The notes: generated by a model not told the origin, from the sequence alone. A stretch of DNA of 64,000 nt from Paenibacillus sp. CC-CFT747 (GCA_030323305.1 CP106741.1:1452001-1516000), one strand, 5' to 3'; positions 1 to 8,560 are shown, counted from the stretch's first letter. Numbers and translations are program-made.

Positions 1-4
1 TCAT
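1..4 (-). CDS. start codon of an off-window gene
   Basis: An ATG on the minus strand at 4-2 sits seven bases after a perfect AGGAGG-type ribosome site, so a gene very probably starts here and runs out of the window to the left. Only four bases are visible, so the product cannot be named. Its ribosome site lies inside a hairpin described in the next entry. Confidence 0.4.
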
Positions 5-9
5 GTTTA

Positions 10-41
10 TCCCTCCTAAAATGGTTAGATTTTAGGAGGGA
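10..41 (-). promoter_or_regulatory. hairpin that sequesters the ribosome binding site
   Basis: A perfect 13-bp inverted repeat (10-22 and 29-41, six-base loop) precedes the start at position 4. In the minus-strand transcript the distal arm carries the Shine-Dalgarno AGGAGG and the proximal arm carries the complementary CCUCCU, so the folded RNA hides the ribosome site. This arrangement is known for tightly regulated genes and for transposase genes that resist read-through translation. Which applies here cannot be seen without the gene itself. Confidence 0.55.
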
Positions 42-141
42 CCGTCCACTGCTTTGACCATATCCTCTTTACACCTCGTTATATTTTGCCACACAGGAGT
101 TTCCTGCTATTCCCATAATATCATATTCTGAGCCCTATCGA

Positions 142-473
142 TTATGCTATCGGTGTGCCATCGGGCAGCTGTAAATCAGGCTTTAGTAGAACGACATCGC
201 CCTTCTCCGGGACTCCCCAAGCACCAATACCTCGGAATCAAACCCGGCTATCCGGCGCGGGGGAAAATTGACCACCCCGATCACTTGCCGTCCTACAATC
301 TCTTCGGCTGTGTATCTATTTGTGATTTGGGCACTGGACTTTTTGATTCCGATTTCTGGGCCAAAATCAATCTCAAGTTTGATAGCCGGTACTTTGGCTT
401 TTGCGAAAAACTCCGCTTTCCTAATCGTTCCCGCCCGAATATCCAGTTTCATAAAGTCATCAATCGTTGCCAT
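142..473 (-). CDS. csaA: CsaA-type tRNA-binding domain protein, frameshifted
   Basis: The first 85 residues (start [15 protein letters not shown]) match the small OB-fold tRNA-binding family that includes Bacillus CsaA, a chaperone-like protein, including the [11 protein letters not shown] stretch near the end of the fold. The open frame ends early with an unrelated tail. In another frame the expected end [14 protein letters not shown] and then a stop at 142 follow, so one base is missing at the C run 215-218. Corrected length is 110 residues, the usual family length. The start has a GGGAG ribosome site seven bases upstream. Function as chaperone or tRNA binder is from family knowledge only. 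Confidence 0.85.
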
Positions 474-536
474 GTAAACTCTCCCTTCTTCTATGGACGG
501 AGCTGTGCTTCCACTTCATCACTTGCCGCCTTCCAT

Positions 537-647
537 TCATTCCTTTTTTGGTCGAAGGGGGATTAAATAAAAATTCCCGTTCTCGTCCATCTCATATTTT
601 ATCCGATTTAAGCTGTACCCATCGGTTATCTTGGCATGGTAAGCCAT
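537..647 (-). CDS. possible short protein, 36 residues
   Basis: A short open frame starting MAYHAKITDGY and ending LRPKKE lies between csaA and the MerR gene on the same strand. The composition looks protein-like but there is no clear ribosome site before this ATG. The same frame continues upstream to an ATG followed directly by a stop codon, just behind a GGAGG, so it may be the remainder of a damaged small gene. I do not recognise a family. Confidence 0.25.
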   Translation of the reverse strand: MAYHAKITDGYSLNRIKYEMDENGNFYLIPLRPKKE

Positions 648-662
648 TCGGCCGTCTTACAT

Positions 663-698
663 AAAAAAAGCCTCCCTCCCTTTTCAGCAAGTGGAAGC
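663..698 (-). terminator. rho-independent terminator after the MerR gene
   Basis: Read on the minus strand, GCTTCC pairs with GGAGGC (one G-U pair) across a 17-base loop region and is followed by seven T. It lies 74 bases after the MerR stop codon, with nothing coding between. Confidence 0.5.
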
Positions 699-771
699 CT
701 TCTATTTAACCATTCCTCCATAAGTTTCACCTAGGTTGTTCTCTCGAAACCCTTTCCTGCCCTGCCCCTCC

Positions 772-1167
772 CTAACATAAACCGGTACTTTCTATCTTCT
801 CCAAGCATTCCGACCATGTAAGGCATTTACAGGAAAGTCCGCTGTCCAGGATCTGGATCATGGAATTAAGCTGTTTCTTCCTCTCCTCAAGCTGAGAGCG
901 TTTTTGCTGGGCCATCTGCTCCCACCGCTCCGTAAGGGGATCAAGGGTTTCAAAACCTTCGAGCAAAATAGCGATCTCCTGAATGCTAAAACCGGTTTGC
1001 TGCGCGATTTTGATAAAATGAATGCGTTCCAGTACCTGTTCGTCATACCGGCGCTGCCCATTCTTACGCTCCGGAGCAGGAAGCAAACCAACCGATTCAT
1101 AATAACGCAGGGTCGATGCGTTTACCTCTGCCTTTACCGCCAGCTGCCCAATACTAAGCCCCGTCAT
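772..1167 (-). CDS. MerR family transcriptional regulator
   Basis: This 131-residue protein begins with the MerR winged helix-turn-helix (LSIGQLA through the typical LRYYESVGLLPAP segment and the RRYDEQVLERI helix), followed by a long dimerisation helix rich in Glu, Lys and Gln. The C-terminus has a CKCLTWSEC segment and a terminal Cys, which resembles the metal- or redox-sensing loops of MerR proteins, but a specific metal cannot be named. An in-frame TTG at 1182 is possible; I prefer ATG 1167, which has GAAGG eight bases upstream. The VOC gene lies upstream on the same strand. A terminator follows. Confidence 0.85.
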   Translation of the reverse strand: MTGLSIGQLAVKAEVNASTLRYYESVGLLPAPERKNGQRRYDEQVLERIHFIKIAQQTGFSIQEIAILLEGFETLDPLTERWEQMAQQKRSQLEERKKQLNSMIQILDSGLSCKCLTWSECLEKIESTGLC

Positions 1168-1280
1168 CCTTATGACCTTCAAGAAAAAATCAACCGGATC
1201 GCTCAGGTTAACGAAGGCCTTTAAGTTATGGAGGGGCTATCCGCTTGATCGGGCTGGCCCCAAGGCCATCGTTCTTGGCT

Positions 1281-1649
1281 TCACCGAATAAAGCAGGTCA
1301 CTTCAAACAGAATGCCGTCAAGAGCCCTAAAGTAAAGCGTATACCCGTCCCTGATCTTTTTGGGCCGCTCTCCCGTCACCCGTCCGGCCTCTTCGAGACG
1401 GTCACACAGCCGATCGACCTCTTCGGTCGTATCGACATAGAACCCGACATGAAAATCTTTAGGGTAGACGGGAAGCTCGCCCCCGAAAGCGACGGGATTG
1501 CTCAGCACAAGCGTAAACCCCTGCTCATCCTTCATCACCGCAATGGCCTCCCCTTTCTGGTCCACCAGCTGGAAATGGAACACCTCACCGAAGAAATCCC
1601 TTGCCTCCCCCAGATTACCGACGCATAAATTCAAATGATTAAGCCGCAT
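1281..1649 (-). CDS. VOC family (glyoxalase/dioxygenase fold) protein
   Basis: A 122-residue single VOC domain protein: it opens MRLNHLNLCVGN and has the beta-alpha-beta-beta-beta pattern with the LVLSNP and DGILFEV stretches of glyoxalase/bleomycin-resistance/dioxygenase folds. Metal ligand candidates are His5 and the Glu of the last strand. The substrate is unknown. The start has a strong GGAGGAAGG site. It is divergent from the TetR gene across a short region with operator-like palindromes, so control by that TetR protein is likely. Confidence 0.85.
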   Translation of the reverse strand: MRLNHLNLCVGNLGEARDFFGEVFHFQLVDQKGEAIAVMKDEQGFTLVLSNPVAFGGELPVYPKDFHVGFYVDTTEEVDRLCDRLEEAGRVTGERPKKIRDGYTLYFRALDGILFEVTCFIR

Positions 1650-1695
1650 AAACCTTCCTCCTTTTATGGAATTAAAACCAACCGAGTGTCCATTT

Positions 1696-1722
1696 AATCT
1701 AACACCATTAGATTATTCTAAT
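1696..1722. promoter_or_regulatory. overlapping palindromes, probable TetR operator
   Basis: Two perfect inverted repeats share a half-site: AATCTAA (1696-1702) with TTAGATT (1708-1714), and ATTAGA (1707-1712) with TCTAAT (1717-1722). They lie between the divergent VOC and TetR genes and just upstream of a -10-like TATACT at 1728-1733 that faces the TetR gene. That position fits autorepression and co-control of the VOC gene. Confidence 0.5.
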
Positions 1723-1756
1723 CATGTTATACTGTCAACCAAGGACGGTGAAAAAC

Positions 1757-2474
1757 ATGGCGAGAAAACGAACCCGGCCGACGCTCGAGCTGATCGGCCC
1801 GGAAGACAACGAAGGCCTCCATACCCCGTTAAGCCGGGGAAGAATTACGCAGGCCGCCCTTCAATTATTGAATGAGCGGGGGCTGAAGGAGTTAAGCATG
1901 CGGAAAGTAGCCGATGCCCTGTCGGTCCAAACCGCCTCTCTGTATTACCATGTTCAAGGAAAAGACCAGCTGCTTCAGCTGCTGACCGATAAAATAAGCT
2001 CCGACATGGAATGGCCGGATCCTTCCTTGCCGTGGAAGGAACAGCTTCTGCACTGGGGAAGCAGTTCCGGACGGTGCTTGGCCGGTACCGGGATGCCGCG
2101 GAGCTCTTCCAAGCCACCATCGGACTGGGCTATCACCGGCTTACGCAGATCGAGAAGCTGTACCGCATGCTGGCGGAAGCGGGATTTCCGGACCCGCAGA
2201 TCCCTTGGATCGCCTCCATGCTGAAAAGCTATGTGCTGGGCTTCGTAGCCGAGGAATCGCGGTTTGTCTCTGCCGCCACCGACAGCGACTCCACCCCCGG
2301 CCAGCTCAGTGAGCAGTACAACGAGTTCTACAGCCGCCTCTCCCCGAGCAGTTCCCGCATCTCATCCGATTGGCCCCTTATACGGTGAACACGGATTGGC
2401 AGCAGGAATTCGATTTCGGGCTCCGTGTCCTGCTCGACGGGCTTTCCCAGAAGCTCGCCTCCGATCGGTCATGA
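1757..2474 (+). CDS. TetR family transcriptional regulator, two frameshifts
   Basis: The N-terminal third is a TetR DNA-binding domain: RGRITQAALQLLNERGLKELSMRKVADAL and then LYYHVQGKDQLLQLL. The frame then breaks; it continues in a second frame (KQFRTVLGRYRDAAELFQ and on) and in a third from about 2340 (PEQFPHLIRLAPYTVN) to a stop at 2472-2474. The first break fits one lost G near 2055 (G run); the second lies near 2345. Corrected length is about 239 residues, and the C-terminal part resembles the TetR_C ligand domain of TetR/tetracycline-repressor class proteins. Start ATG 1757 is preceded by AAGGACGGTG. Confidence 0.8.
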
Positions 2475-2497
2475 TGGACAAGCAGGCGCTGGAACAT

Positions 2498-2543
2498 AAA
2501 AAAGGGCTGCAGCAGCCTGCCTTCCGGCAGCTGTTACAGCCCT
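2498..2543 (-). terminator. terminator of the sulfur operon
   Basis: On the minus strand AGGGCTG and CAGCCCT form the base of a stem with a further inner stem (CAGCTGCC/GGCAGGCTG), followed by six T. It lies 31 bases after the stop codon of the rhodanese gene and can also stop plus-strand transcription from the TetR gene. Confidence 0.65.
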
Positions 2544-2573
2544 CTATTCTGCGTACAACGCGGCATCCCACTC

Positions 2574-3421
2574 TTACCCTTCCCCCGTCGCAACCGGATG
2601 GTCCGCGTAGGAGATCCAGTCGCTCCAGCTTCCGGCATACAGCTTTACGCGGGGAAGCCCGCTTCCTCCAGAGCCAGCACGTTCGGACACGCCGATAATC
2701 CGGAGCCGCAATAGACGATCACGTCCTTCTCCCGGTCCAGCTGGGTGAACCGCAGCCGCTGGGCCTCGGGAGACTTCCATTCCCCCTCATCGTCGATTCC
2801 ATCCTTCCAAAAGGCGTGCACCGCCCCGGGGATGCGGCCCGCCACGGGATCGTAGGGCGCCGCCTCTCCGAGAAACTGCCGGCGGTCTCTGGAATCCACG
2901 AGGGCTGCGGTGCCGCGGCTCACGGCAGCTCGTACCATCTCGACGTCGGCCAGCCGTTCGGCTTGGACCTCGGGCACGAAGATCGCGGGAATCACGTTCG
3001 TCTCCGCCGTCACCGGCAGGCCCGCCGCCGCCCAGCCTCTGTAGCCGCCTTCTAGAAGATAGACCTGCTCGTGGCCCAAATAGCGGAGAATCCACCACAA
3101 GCGGGCCGCCTCCGGCCGCAGGTCGTCGTCATAGACGACGATCGGCTTGCTGCGCTCGATTCCGAGCCGGCCGAATCCATCCGCGAGCCGCTCCACAGAC
3201 GGCAGCGGGCTTCGTCCCCCATGCGTTCCCTCCGGGTCCGCCAAGTCTCGTTTCAGGTCCACGAACACGGCTCCCGGCAGGTGGTTTTCCCTATAAACCC
3301 TGGGTCCATATTCAGGATCATTCGGGTGAAAGCGGACATCCGCTATGGAGATCCCTTTAGCGTTCTCGTTCAACTGCCGGACGACCCATTCCCGGCTTAC
3401 CCGATTGGACGATAGATCCAT
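2574..3421 (-). CDS. thiosulfate/3-mercaptopyruvate sulfurtransferase (rhodanese), frameshifted
   Basis: Two rhodanese domains in tandem, about 282 residues when corrected. The inactive N-terminal domain carries HLPGAVFVDLKRDLA and RLWWILRYLGHEQVYLLEGGY; the C-terminal domain carries the catalytic loop CGSGLSAC near residue 245. The frame breaks at the G run 2651-2654 just before the end; the expected tail RVKLYAGSWSDW follows in the next frame to a stop at 2574. The start at 3421 follows GGAGG by eight bases. It is last in the operon with the sulfonate-type transporter, so it probably handles sulfane sulfur released from imported organosulfur. A paralog lies at 15443-16312. Confidence 0.9.
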
Positions 3422-3456
3422 TTCATTCCCTCCTTCTAACCGTTTTTCGCAGCGCA

Positions 3457-4230
3457 TCAGATCGTAAACTCGAGATCTTCCTCGGTCTTTACGTCGTAGA
3501 TGGCGGAATAGATGTCATTCTGAAACTTGAGCAGGTTCAGGTCGTCCAGCCTGCGCGGACGCGGAAGCGTGATCGGGAAGATGCGCTGGATGCGTCCGGG
3601 ACGCGGGGAAAGCAGGACGATGCGGTCGGCGAGGAACACCGCCTCCGAGACGTCGTGCGTGACGAACACGACCGTCTTCTTCGCTTCCTGCCAGATGCGG
3701 AGCAGGTCGCTCTGCAGCTGGAGCCGGGTCAGGTGGTCGACCGCCCCGAACGGCTCGTCCATCAAGAGAATCTCCGGGCTGCCGACCAGGGCCCGGGCAA
3801 TTCCCGCGCGCTGCTTCATGCCGCCGGACAGCTGATGCGGGTATTTGCCTCCGAAGCCCTGCAGCCCCACCATCTCCAGGAACGCTTGAACGCGTTCCTT
3901 TCGTTCGGCCTTGCCCACGCCTGCCAGCTCCAAGCCGAGGCCGACATTCTGCTCGATGGTGCGCCACGGAAACAGGGACGGGTCCTGGAAGACCACCCCC
4001 AGCTTGCGGCTTGGCCCTTGAAGCCTGGTCCCATCCAGAAGCACCTCGCCCCCCGTAGGAGCTTGCAAGCCGGCGAGCAGCTCCAGCAGGGTGCTTTTGC
4101 CGCAGCCGCTCGGCCCGAGGAGGCAGACAAATTCGCCAGGCTCGATTGTCAGGTGAATATCCTGCAGCGTGACCGTCGGCTCTGGCCCTTCATAGATTTT
4201 GGATACGCCGCGAACGGCAAAACCGGCCAT
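3457..4230 (-). CDS. ssuB: aliphatic sulfonate-type ABC transporter, ATP-binding protein
   Basis: A 257-residue ABC ATPase of the nitrate/sulfonate/taurine group. Walker A is GPSGCGKST (39-47), the Q-loop FQDPSLFPW, the signature LSGGMKQR, Walker B ILLMDEPFGAVD and the H-loop VTHD are all intact. Together with the permease and binding protein just upstream in the operon it forms one importer at the cell membrane. The pathway assignment rests on the neighbouring FMN monooxygenase and rhodanese; the exact substrate (sulfonate, sulfide ester or other) is not shown by the sequence. Confidence 0.9.
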   Translation of the reverse strand: MAGFAVRGVSKIYEGPEPTVTLQDIHLTIEPGEFVCLLGPSGCGKSTLLELLAGLQAPTGGEVLLDGTRLQGPSRKLGVVFQDPSLFPWRTIEQNVGLGLELAGVGKAERKERVQAFLEMVGLQGFGGKYPHQLSGGMKQRAGIARALVGSPEILLMDEPFGAVDHLTRLQLQSDLLRIWQEAKKTVVFVTHDVSEAVFLADRIVLLSPRPGRIQRIFPITLPRPRRLDDLNLLKFQNDIYSAIYDVKTEEDLEFTI

Positions 4231-4251
4231 ACGCTATCCCTCCTCGATGGA

Positions 4252-5250
4252 CTATTTACCAGGCAGAAACCGGAGATCGAGTATTTTGTCCAGGTCATAG
4301 ATCTGATCCTGGAAGCCCAATTCCTTCTGGATCTTCTGGGTGTCCTGGAGCGCCTGGACGTCCACATCCGGCTTGTTCTCCCACAGCCCTTCCTCCCGCT
4401 TCAAGGCCTTGTCCAGCACCTCGGGATCGACGGGGCTGTTCTTCAGGTAATAGGCCTTGTATTCCTCGGCATGGCTTTTCGCGTATTCCTGGGACTTGAA
4501 GTACGCCCGAATCAGTTTTTTGACGAGCTCCGGTTTCTCTTCCAGGATCCCGTTCCGTGCGGCGAGCACACCGGTATGGAACGTGGGCAGGTAGTCCCAG
4601 CCCGTGGCGAGAAGCTTGCCTTTGCCTTCTTTCTCTACGAGGGAAGCGAAAGGCTCATGAATAATCGTGGCGTCCACCTGCTTCGTATCGAGACTGGCAT
4701 AGGCCGCCTGCTGGGCTCCGTTGGCTACGAGCGTCACATCCTTGTCGGTCAACCCGTGCTTCTGGAGGATAACCCGCGTATAGACGTCGAGGCCGCTGCC
4801 GAATACGCCCACACCGATCTTCTTCCCCTTAAGGTCTTCTATGCTCTTGATGTTCGGCGAGGCGATCAGATAGAACGGCCCCTTGGTGCGGAACATCGAG
4901 GAAACAATTTTGATCGGCGCCCCCTTGCCTGCGGCTATGATGGCCGTCGTCGTGGCGACATCGACCACGTCTATATCTTTACTCGTCAGTCCGGCGATCG
5001 GGTCCTTCGTCGAAATGAATTCGACGTCCAGTCCCTCGTCCTTGAAAAATCCTTTTTCCGCGCCGAACGATACCGCCAAGCCGCTGACTCCGGAGAGCGG
5101 AGCGTATCGGATCTTCTCCAGCTTCGGCGTTTCTCCCGCCGCCTTGGAGGAAGCCGCCTTCTCGGTTGCCGCCTCCCCGTTGGCACATCCCGCCAGAAGG
5201 GCGATGAGCGCTAAGGGTACAGCCATGCGGCGTAGGTTGGTGATTGACAT
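4252..5250 (-). CDS. ssuA: SsuA-type substrate-binding lipoprotein
   Basis: A 332-residue periplasmic-binding-protein family member of the SsuA/TauA/NMT1 type. The N-terminus is a lipoprotein signal peptide with lipobox LLAGC at about residues 17-21, so it is anchored outside the membrane. The mature part has the family pattern: IRYAPLSGVSGLAVSFGAEKG, a VDVATTTAI hinge, and IKSIEDLKGKKIGVGVFGSG. I chose the ATG at 5250 because it directly begins the signal peptide and has GGGAG upstream; a longer frame in front has no ribosome site. It belongs with the adjacent permease and ATPase. Confidence 0.9.
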   Translation of the reverse strand: MSITNLRRMAVPLALIALLAGCANGEAATEKAASSKAAGETPKLEKIRYAPLSGVSGLAVSFGAEKGFFKDEGLDVEFISTKDPIAGLTSKDIDVVDVATTTAIIAAGKGAPIKIVSSMFRTKGPFYLIASPNIKSIEDLKGKKIGVGVFGSGLDVYTRVILQKHGLTDKDVTLVANGAQQAAYASLDTKQVDATIIHEPFASLVEKEGKGKLLATGWDYLPTFHTGVLAARNGILEEKPELVKKLIRAYFKSQEYAKSHAEEYKAYYLKNSPVDPEVLDKALKREEGLWENKPDVDVQALQDTQKIQKELGFQDQIYDLDKILDLRFLPGK

Positions 5251-5279
5251 AGAGTTGTTCTCCCTTCTTGAGGCCTTTT

Positions 5280-6065
5280 CTAATAAGTGGATTTCCACTT
5301 CAAAAACACTTTGCGCTCCAGCCAATCGATCAGCCCGATCAAGAGCACTGACACCAGCGTGACCAGCACCACGATCCCGAAAGCCTGCGGGGTATTGTAG
5401 AGGGACGTCGCCTTGACGAGAATGTTGCCAAGGCCGTCCTTGGAGCCCAGCATTTCCCCGAAAAGCGCCCCGACAAGCCCCGTGGCCGCCGAGAGGCGCA
5501 GACCGGCAAAGATGGTCGGTGCCGCCGAGGGGAGAATGACCTTGAGAATCGTCTGAGTCCGGCTCGCCTCAAATACTTTGGCGACCTTCAGATGCTGGTC
5601 CGCGGTCTGCTTCACACCCGTGATCGTATTGATGGCTATCGTAAAAAAACAGAATAAGAACACAATCGAAATTTTATGCGTCATCCCGATCCCGAGCCAG
5701 AGCGCGAGAAGGGGGATGATGGTCACCTTCGGAATGGCCATCAGGGCCGAAAGATACGGCCGGAAGAAGGCTTCCGCCCAAGGAACCAGAACGAGGAACA
5801 GCCCGACCGCCATTCCTCCCGCTGCCGCCAGGCCGTAGCCGGCCAGGAATTCGCCAAGCGTAACGCCAAGCGCCTTGATAATACCGCCGTCCGCAAACAG
5901 CCTGCCAAGCTCCTTCATCACTTGAACCGGTGCCGGGAGGTAGAGGCTGCTTACCGTACCCGACCGCACCAGAGCCTCGCAGACGCCCAGCAAAAGAACA
6001 AGCAGCCCCAGCTGACCAAGCCGCAGGGTCCCCGGGGACTTCCCCGGCTGTTTCGCCTTGCTCAT
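5280..6065 (-). CDS. ssuC: SsuC-type ABC transporter permease
   Basis: A 261-residue integral membrane protein with about six hydrophobic segments, of the binding-protein-dependent permease family. The cytoplasmic coupling region has the EAA-type loop around FEASRTQTILKVILPSAAPTIFAGLRLS. The ATG at 6065 has AAGGGG eight bases upstream; a GTG three codons earlier is too close to that site. It is followed after 29 bases by the binding protein gene and forms with it and the ATPase the importer of the sulfur operon. Confidence 0.9.
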   Translation of the reverse strand: MSKAKQPGKSPGTLRLGQLGLLVLLLGVCEALVRSGTVSSLYLPAPVQVMKELGRLFADGGIIKALGVTLGEFLAGYGLAAAGGMAVGLFLVLVPWAEAFFRPYLSALMAIPKVTIIPLLALWLGIGMTHKISIVFLFCFFTIAINTITGVKQTADQHLKVAKVFEASRTQTILKVILPSAAPTIFAGLRLSAATGLVGALFGEMLGSKDGLGNILVKATSLYNTPQAFGIVVLVTLVSVLLIGLIDWLERKVFLKWKSTY

Positions 6066-6111
6066 GGCCGTCACCCCTTCAGCTGGAGCGCGAAGCGGTT
6101 AGCCGGCTTAG

Positions 6112-7410
6112 TCAGCCCCAGATGATCGCGGAAAGTGCTTCCGTCATAGGCGGTTCGAAAAATCCTCTCCGCTGCAGCTCCGGCACGACGAGCTCCAGGA
6201 ACAGATCCAGCCCGCCCGGCATGTAAGGCGGGCACAGATTGAAGCCGTCGGCCGCCTCGTCCACGAACCATTCTTCGATGACGTCCGCCACCTGCCCGGC
6301 ACTGCCCACAATGAGCAGGTGCCCCCGTACCGTCACGGTAAAGAAGTAGAACAAGTCCCGGACGGTCAGGTCTTCCCGGCCGTTCGCTTTCCGGGCCAGC
6401 TCCGCCCAATGCAGCGCTGTTGGCGAGGCGGACAGGTCGGGCAGCGGCGCATCCAGCTCATAGCCCGTCAAATCGATGCCCAGCTTGTCGGACAACGGCT
6501 GAAGGTTGAAGTCCGTCACCACAAGCGCGTTCAGCTCGTTGTACTTCGCCCTGGCTTCCTCCTCCGTTCTTCCCACGACAGGAACCAGTCCGGGCAGCAC
6601 CTTCAGATCGGAAGGCTGCCGGCCATGCTCCTTCAGCCGTCCCTTCACCTCCCGGTAGAAGGCTTGAGCGGTCTCCTTTACGTTCGTGCCGGTGAAGACC
6701 ATATCCGAATATTTCGCGGCAAGCCCCTGGCTCCTCGCCGAGGTGCCCGCCGTGATGAGCGGAAGCTGGCCCTGGATCGGCCGGGCCACGTTCAGCGGAC
6801 CGGCTACGGAGAAATGCTCCCCGTGGTGGTTCAACTCATGGACCCGGTCGGGATCGGCAAAGCGCCCGGCCGCCTTGTCCCGCGGGAGCGACTCGTCTTC
6901 CCACGTATCCCACAGGCCGCTGACGACCTCGATGAACTCCTCGGCGTAATCGTACCGTTTGGCGTTATCCCAGTGCTTCTCGCGGCTGAAATTAAGCGCC
7001 GCCCGCGTATCCGACCCCGTGACCACGTTCCAGGACGCCCGCCCCTTGCTCAGATGATCCAGCGAAGCCGTCATGCGGGCAATATGGTAAGGCTCGGCAT
7101 AGGTGGTATTCACCGTGGCGATCAGCCCGATCTTCTCCGTTGCCGCCGCCAGATAAGACAGCATCGTAAAGGGCTCGAGCCGTGTCATCTGCGAGGGAAA
7201 CAAGTGCTGCATGTCCACGCTGGTGGCCAGCCGGTCCCCGAGGAAAAAGAAATCGAAGTGGGCCTTCTCCAGCTTCTGCGCCGTTTCCCTTAAGAATTGA
7301 GGATCATAGGCGCCGTCCGTCCGCCCTTCCGGGAGCCTCCAGCCCGCCGGGTGATACCCCGTCCCGAATAAAAACAAACCAAGATGCAGCTGCCTCCGTT
7401 GTGCCTTCAT
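6112..7410 (-). CDS. LLM-class FMN-dependent monooxygenase (NtaA/SnaA/DszA type)
   Basis: A 432-residue luciferase-like monooxygenase of the two-component group that uses reduced FMN from a separate reductase (NtaA, SnaA, SoxA/DszA, and sulfur-scavenging relatives). Family marks are the N-terminal HLGLFLFGTGYHPAGWR, FFFLGDRLA, the segment TASLDHLSKGRASWNVVTG and LITAGTSARSQGLAAKYSD. No flavin reductase is visible in this operon. In an operon with a sulfonate-type importer and a rhodanese it most likely cleaves a C-S bond of the imported compound; that is inference. Its ATG overlaps the stop of the aldo/keto reductase gene (ATGA), so translation is coupled. Confidence 0.9.
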   Translation of the reverse strand: MKAQRRQLHLGLFLFGTGYHPAGWRLPEGRTDGAYDPQFLRETAQKLEKAHFDFFFLGDRLATSVDMQHLFPSQMTRLEPFTMLSYLAAATEKIGLIATVNTTYAEPYHIARMTASLDHLSKGRASWNVVTGSDTRAALNFSREKHWDNAKRYDYAEEFIEVVSGLWDTWEDESLPRDKAAGRFADPDRVHELNHHGEHFSVAGPLNVARPIQGQLPLITAGTSARSQGLAAKYSDMVFTGTNVKETAQAFYREVKGRLKEHGRQPSDLKVLPGLVPVVGRTEEEARAKYNELNALVVTDFNLQPLSDKLGIDLTGYELDAPLPDLSASPTALHWAELARKANGREDLTVRDLFYFFTVTVRGHLLIVGSAGQVADVIEEWFVDEAADGFNLCPPYMPGGLDLFLELVVPELQRRGFFEPPMTEALSAIIWG

Positions 7411-8404
7411 GTGATAATCACCTTTCTATTGGTATAGTTCATCCTGATCCGGTCTATGTCGGCCAGCTCCTCCGGGCTCAGCCGCTCTGACGCAAACCGG
7501 GTGGTCTCCCGAAAATGCTCCGGCTTGGACGCGCCCACAATCGCCGAGGTGATGCCGGGACGGCTGAGCACCCAGCTTAGGGCGAACTGCGGCAGCGTCC
7601 ATCCGCGGCGTTCCGCCAAGGGCCGCAGAGCCTCCACCATCGGGAGCGGATGGTTTCGGGTGAGCAGGGCCTGCAGCCGCTGTTCCCCTGCCGCAAGCCT
7701 GGAGCCGGAAGGCGGCGCCTCGCCCTCCCGGTATTTGCCGGTCAGGATCCCCCGCCCCAGCGGGCTGTAGACGATAACCCCTACCTGCTCCGACAGGGCA
7801 TAAGGAATCAGCTCCTGCTCAATATCCCGGGTAAGGAGGCTGTACTCGGGCTGCACCGCCTCGAACCGCCGAAGCTGATGAAGCGCGCTGATTCCGTGAG
7901 CTTTGGCAAGCTGCCATGCCGCATAGTTGGAGCAGCCGATGTAGCGGATCTTCCCTTCCCGCACCAGATCGTTCAACGCCTGGAGCGTTTCCTCCAGCGG
8001 AGTATGAGGATCAAACCGGTGCACCTGGTACAGGTCGATATAGTCGGTCTGCAGCCGTCGAAGACTCCTTCCAGGGCACGGTACAGGTGGTACCGGCTCT
8101 GTCCCTGGTCATTTACGCCTGGCCCGATCGGGTTGTGCAGCTTCGTAGCCAGCAGGATGTTCTGGCGCCTTGTCTTCAGCAGCTTCCCCAGAATCTGCTC
8201 CGATTCCCCGAGCTGGGACACCTCGCCGTTGTCCATGCCCCGGCCGTACACATCGGCGGTGTCGATCAGGTTGACCCCTGCCTCCAGTGCCTGGTCCAGC
8301 ACGGCGGCCGAAACCGCCTCATCTATCCATCTCCCGAAGGCCATCGTGCCCAGGCTGACCTCCGATACCCGGACACCCGTTCTTCCCAGCCATCTGTACT
8401 CCAT
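7407..8404 (-). CDS. aldo/keto reductase, frameshifted
   Basis: The first part (MEYRWLGRTGVRVSEVSLGT, then LIDTADVYGRG with the catalytic Asp/Tyr) and the second part (LQTDYIDLYQVHRFDPHTPLEET, VREGKIRYIGCSN, to the C-terminus) belong to one aldo/keto reductase of the YghZ/GSP69-like group, 332 residues when corrected. The break is at the CC pair 8067-8068, where one base is missing. Catalytic Asp, Tyr, Lys and His positions are present across the two parts. It is first in the sulfur operon; it may reduce the aldehyde or ketone left after C-S cleavage, which is inference. The stop overlaps the next start. Confidence 0.9.
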
Positions 8405-8430
8405 CTCTCTTTGCCCCCTTGTCTGCGTGT

Positions 8431-8520
8431 AAAAAAGAAAACAACCGGAAACACCTCCATTCCCCATGCCTTAGGCCTTCCCATGGCCTTGGCAGGAATG
8501 AATCGTGCATCTCCGGTTGT
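8431..8520 (-). promoter_or_regulatory. structured leader with terminator-like hairpin, probable attenuator
   Basis: Between the promoter and the first gene of the sulfur operon the leader RNA can fold into one long stem: ACAACCGGA (minus strand, from 8520) pairs with TCCGGTTGT (ending at 8441), with inner helices CATTCC/GGAATG, TGCC/GGCA and AGGCC/GGCCT stacked in register. TTTCTTTTTT follows, so it has the form of an intrinsic terminator inside the leader. I see neither SAM-I (S-box) nor T-box consensus. The likely role is transcription attenuation of the operon in response to sulfur status. Confidence 0.55.
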
Positions 8521-8560
8521 CCGGTCGATCCTATTCATATTATTCCGATGAATTAAGTGG

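Noticed and set aside
3655-5214. Long open frame of 519 codons on the plus strand over the ssuB/ssuA genes
   Set aside because: It is antisense to intact, well-conserved transporter genes and has no ribosome site; high GC makes long antisense frames common.
8405-8560. SAM-I riboswitch or T-box in the sulfur operon leader
   Set aside because: Neither the S-box core (such as AGAGAGGUGGAGGGA) nor the T-box AGGGUGG motif is present.
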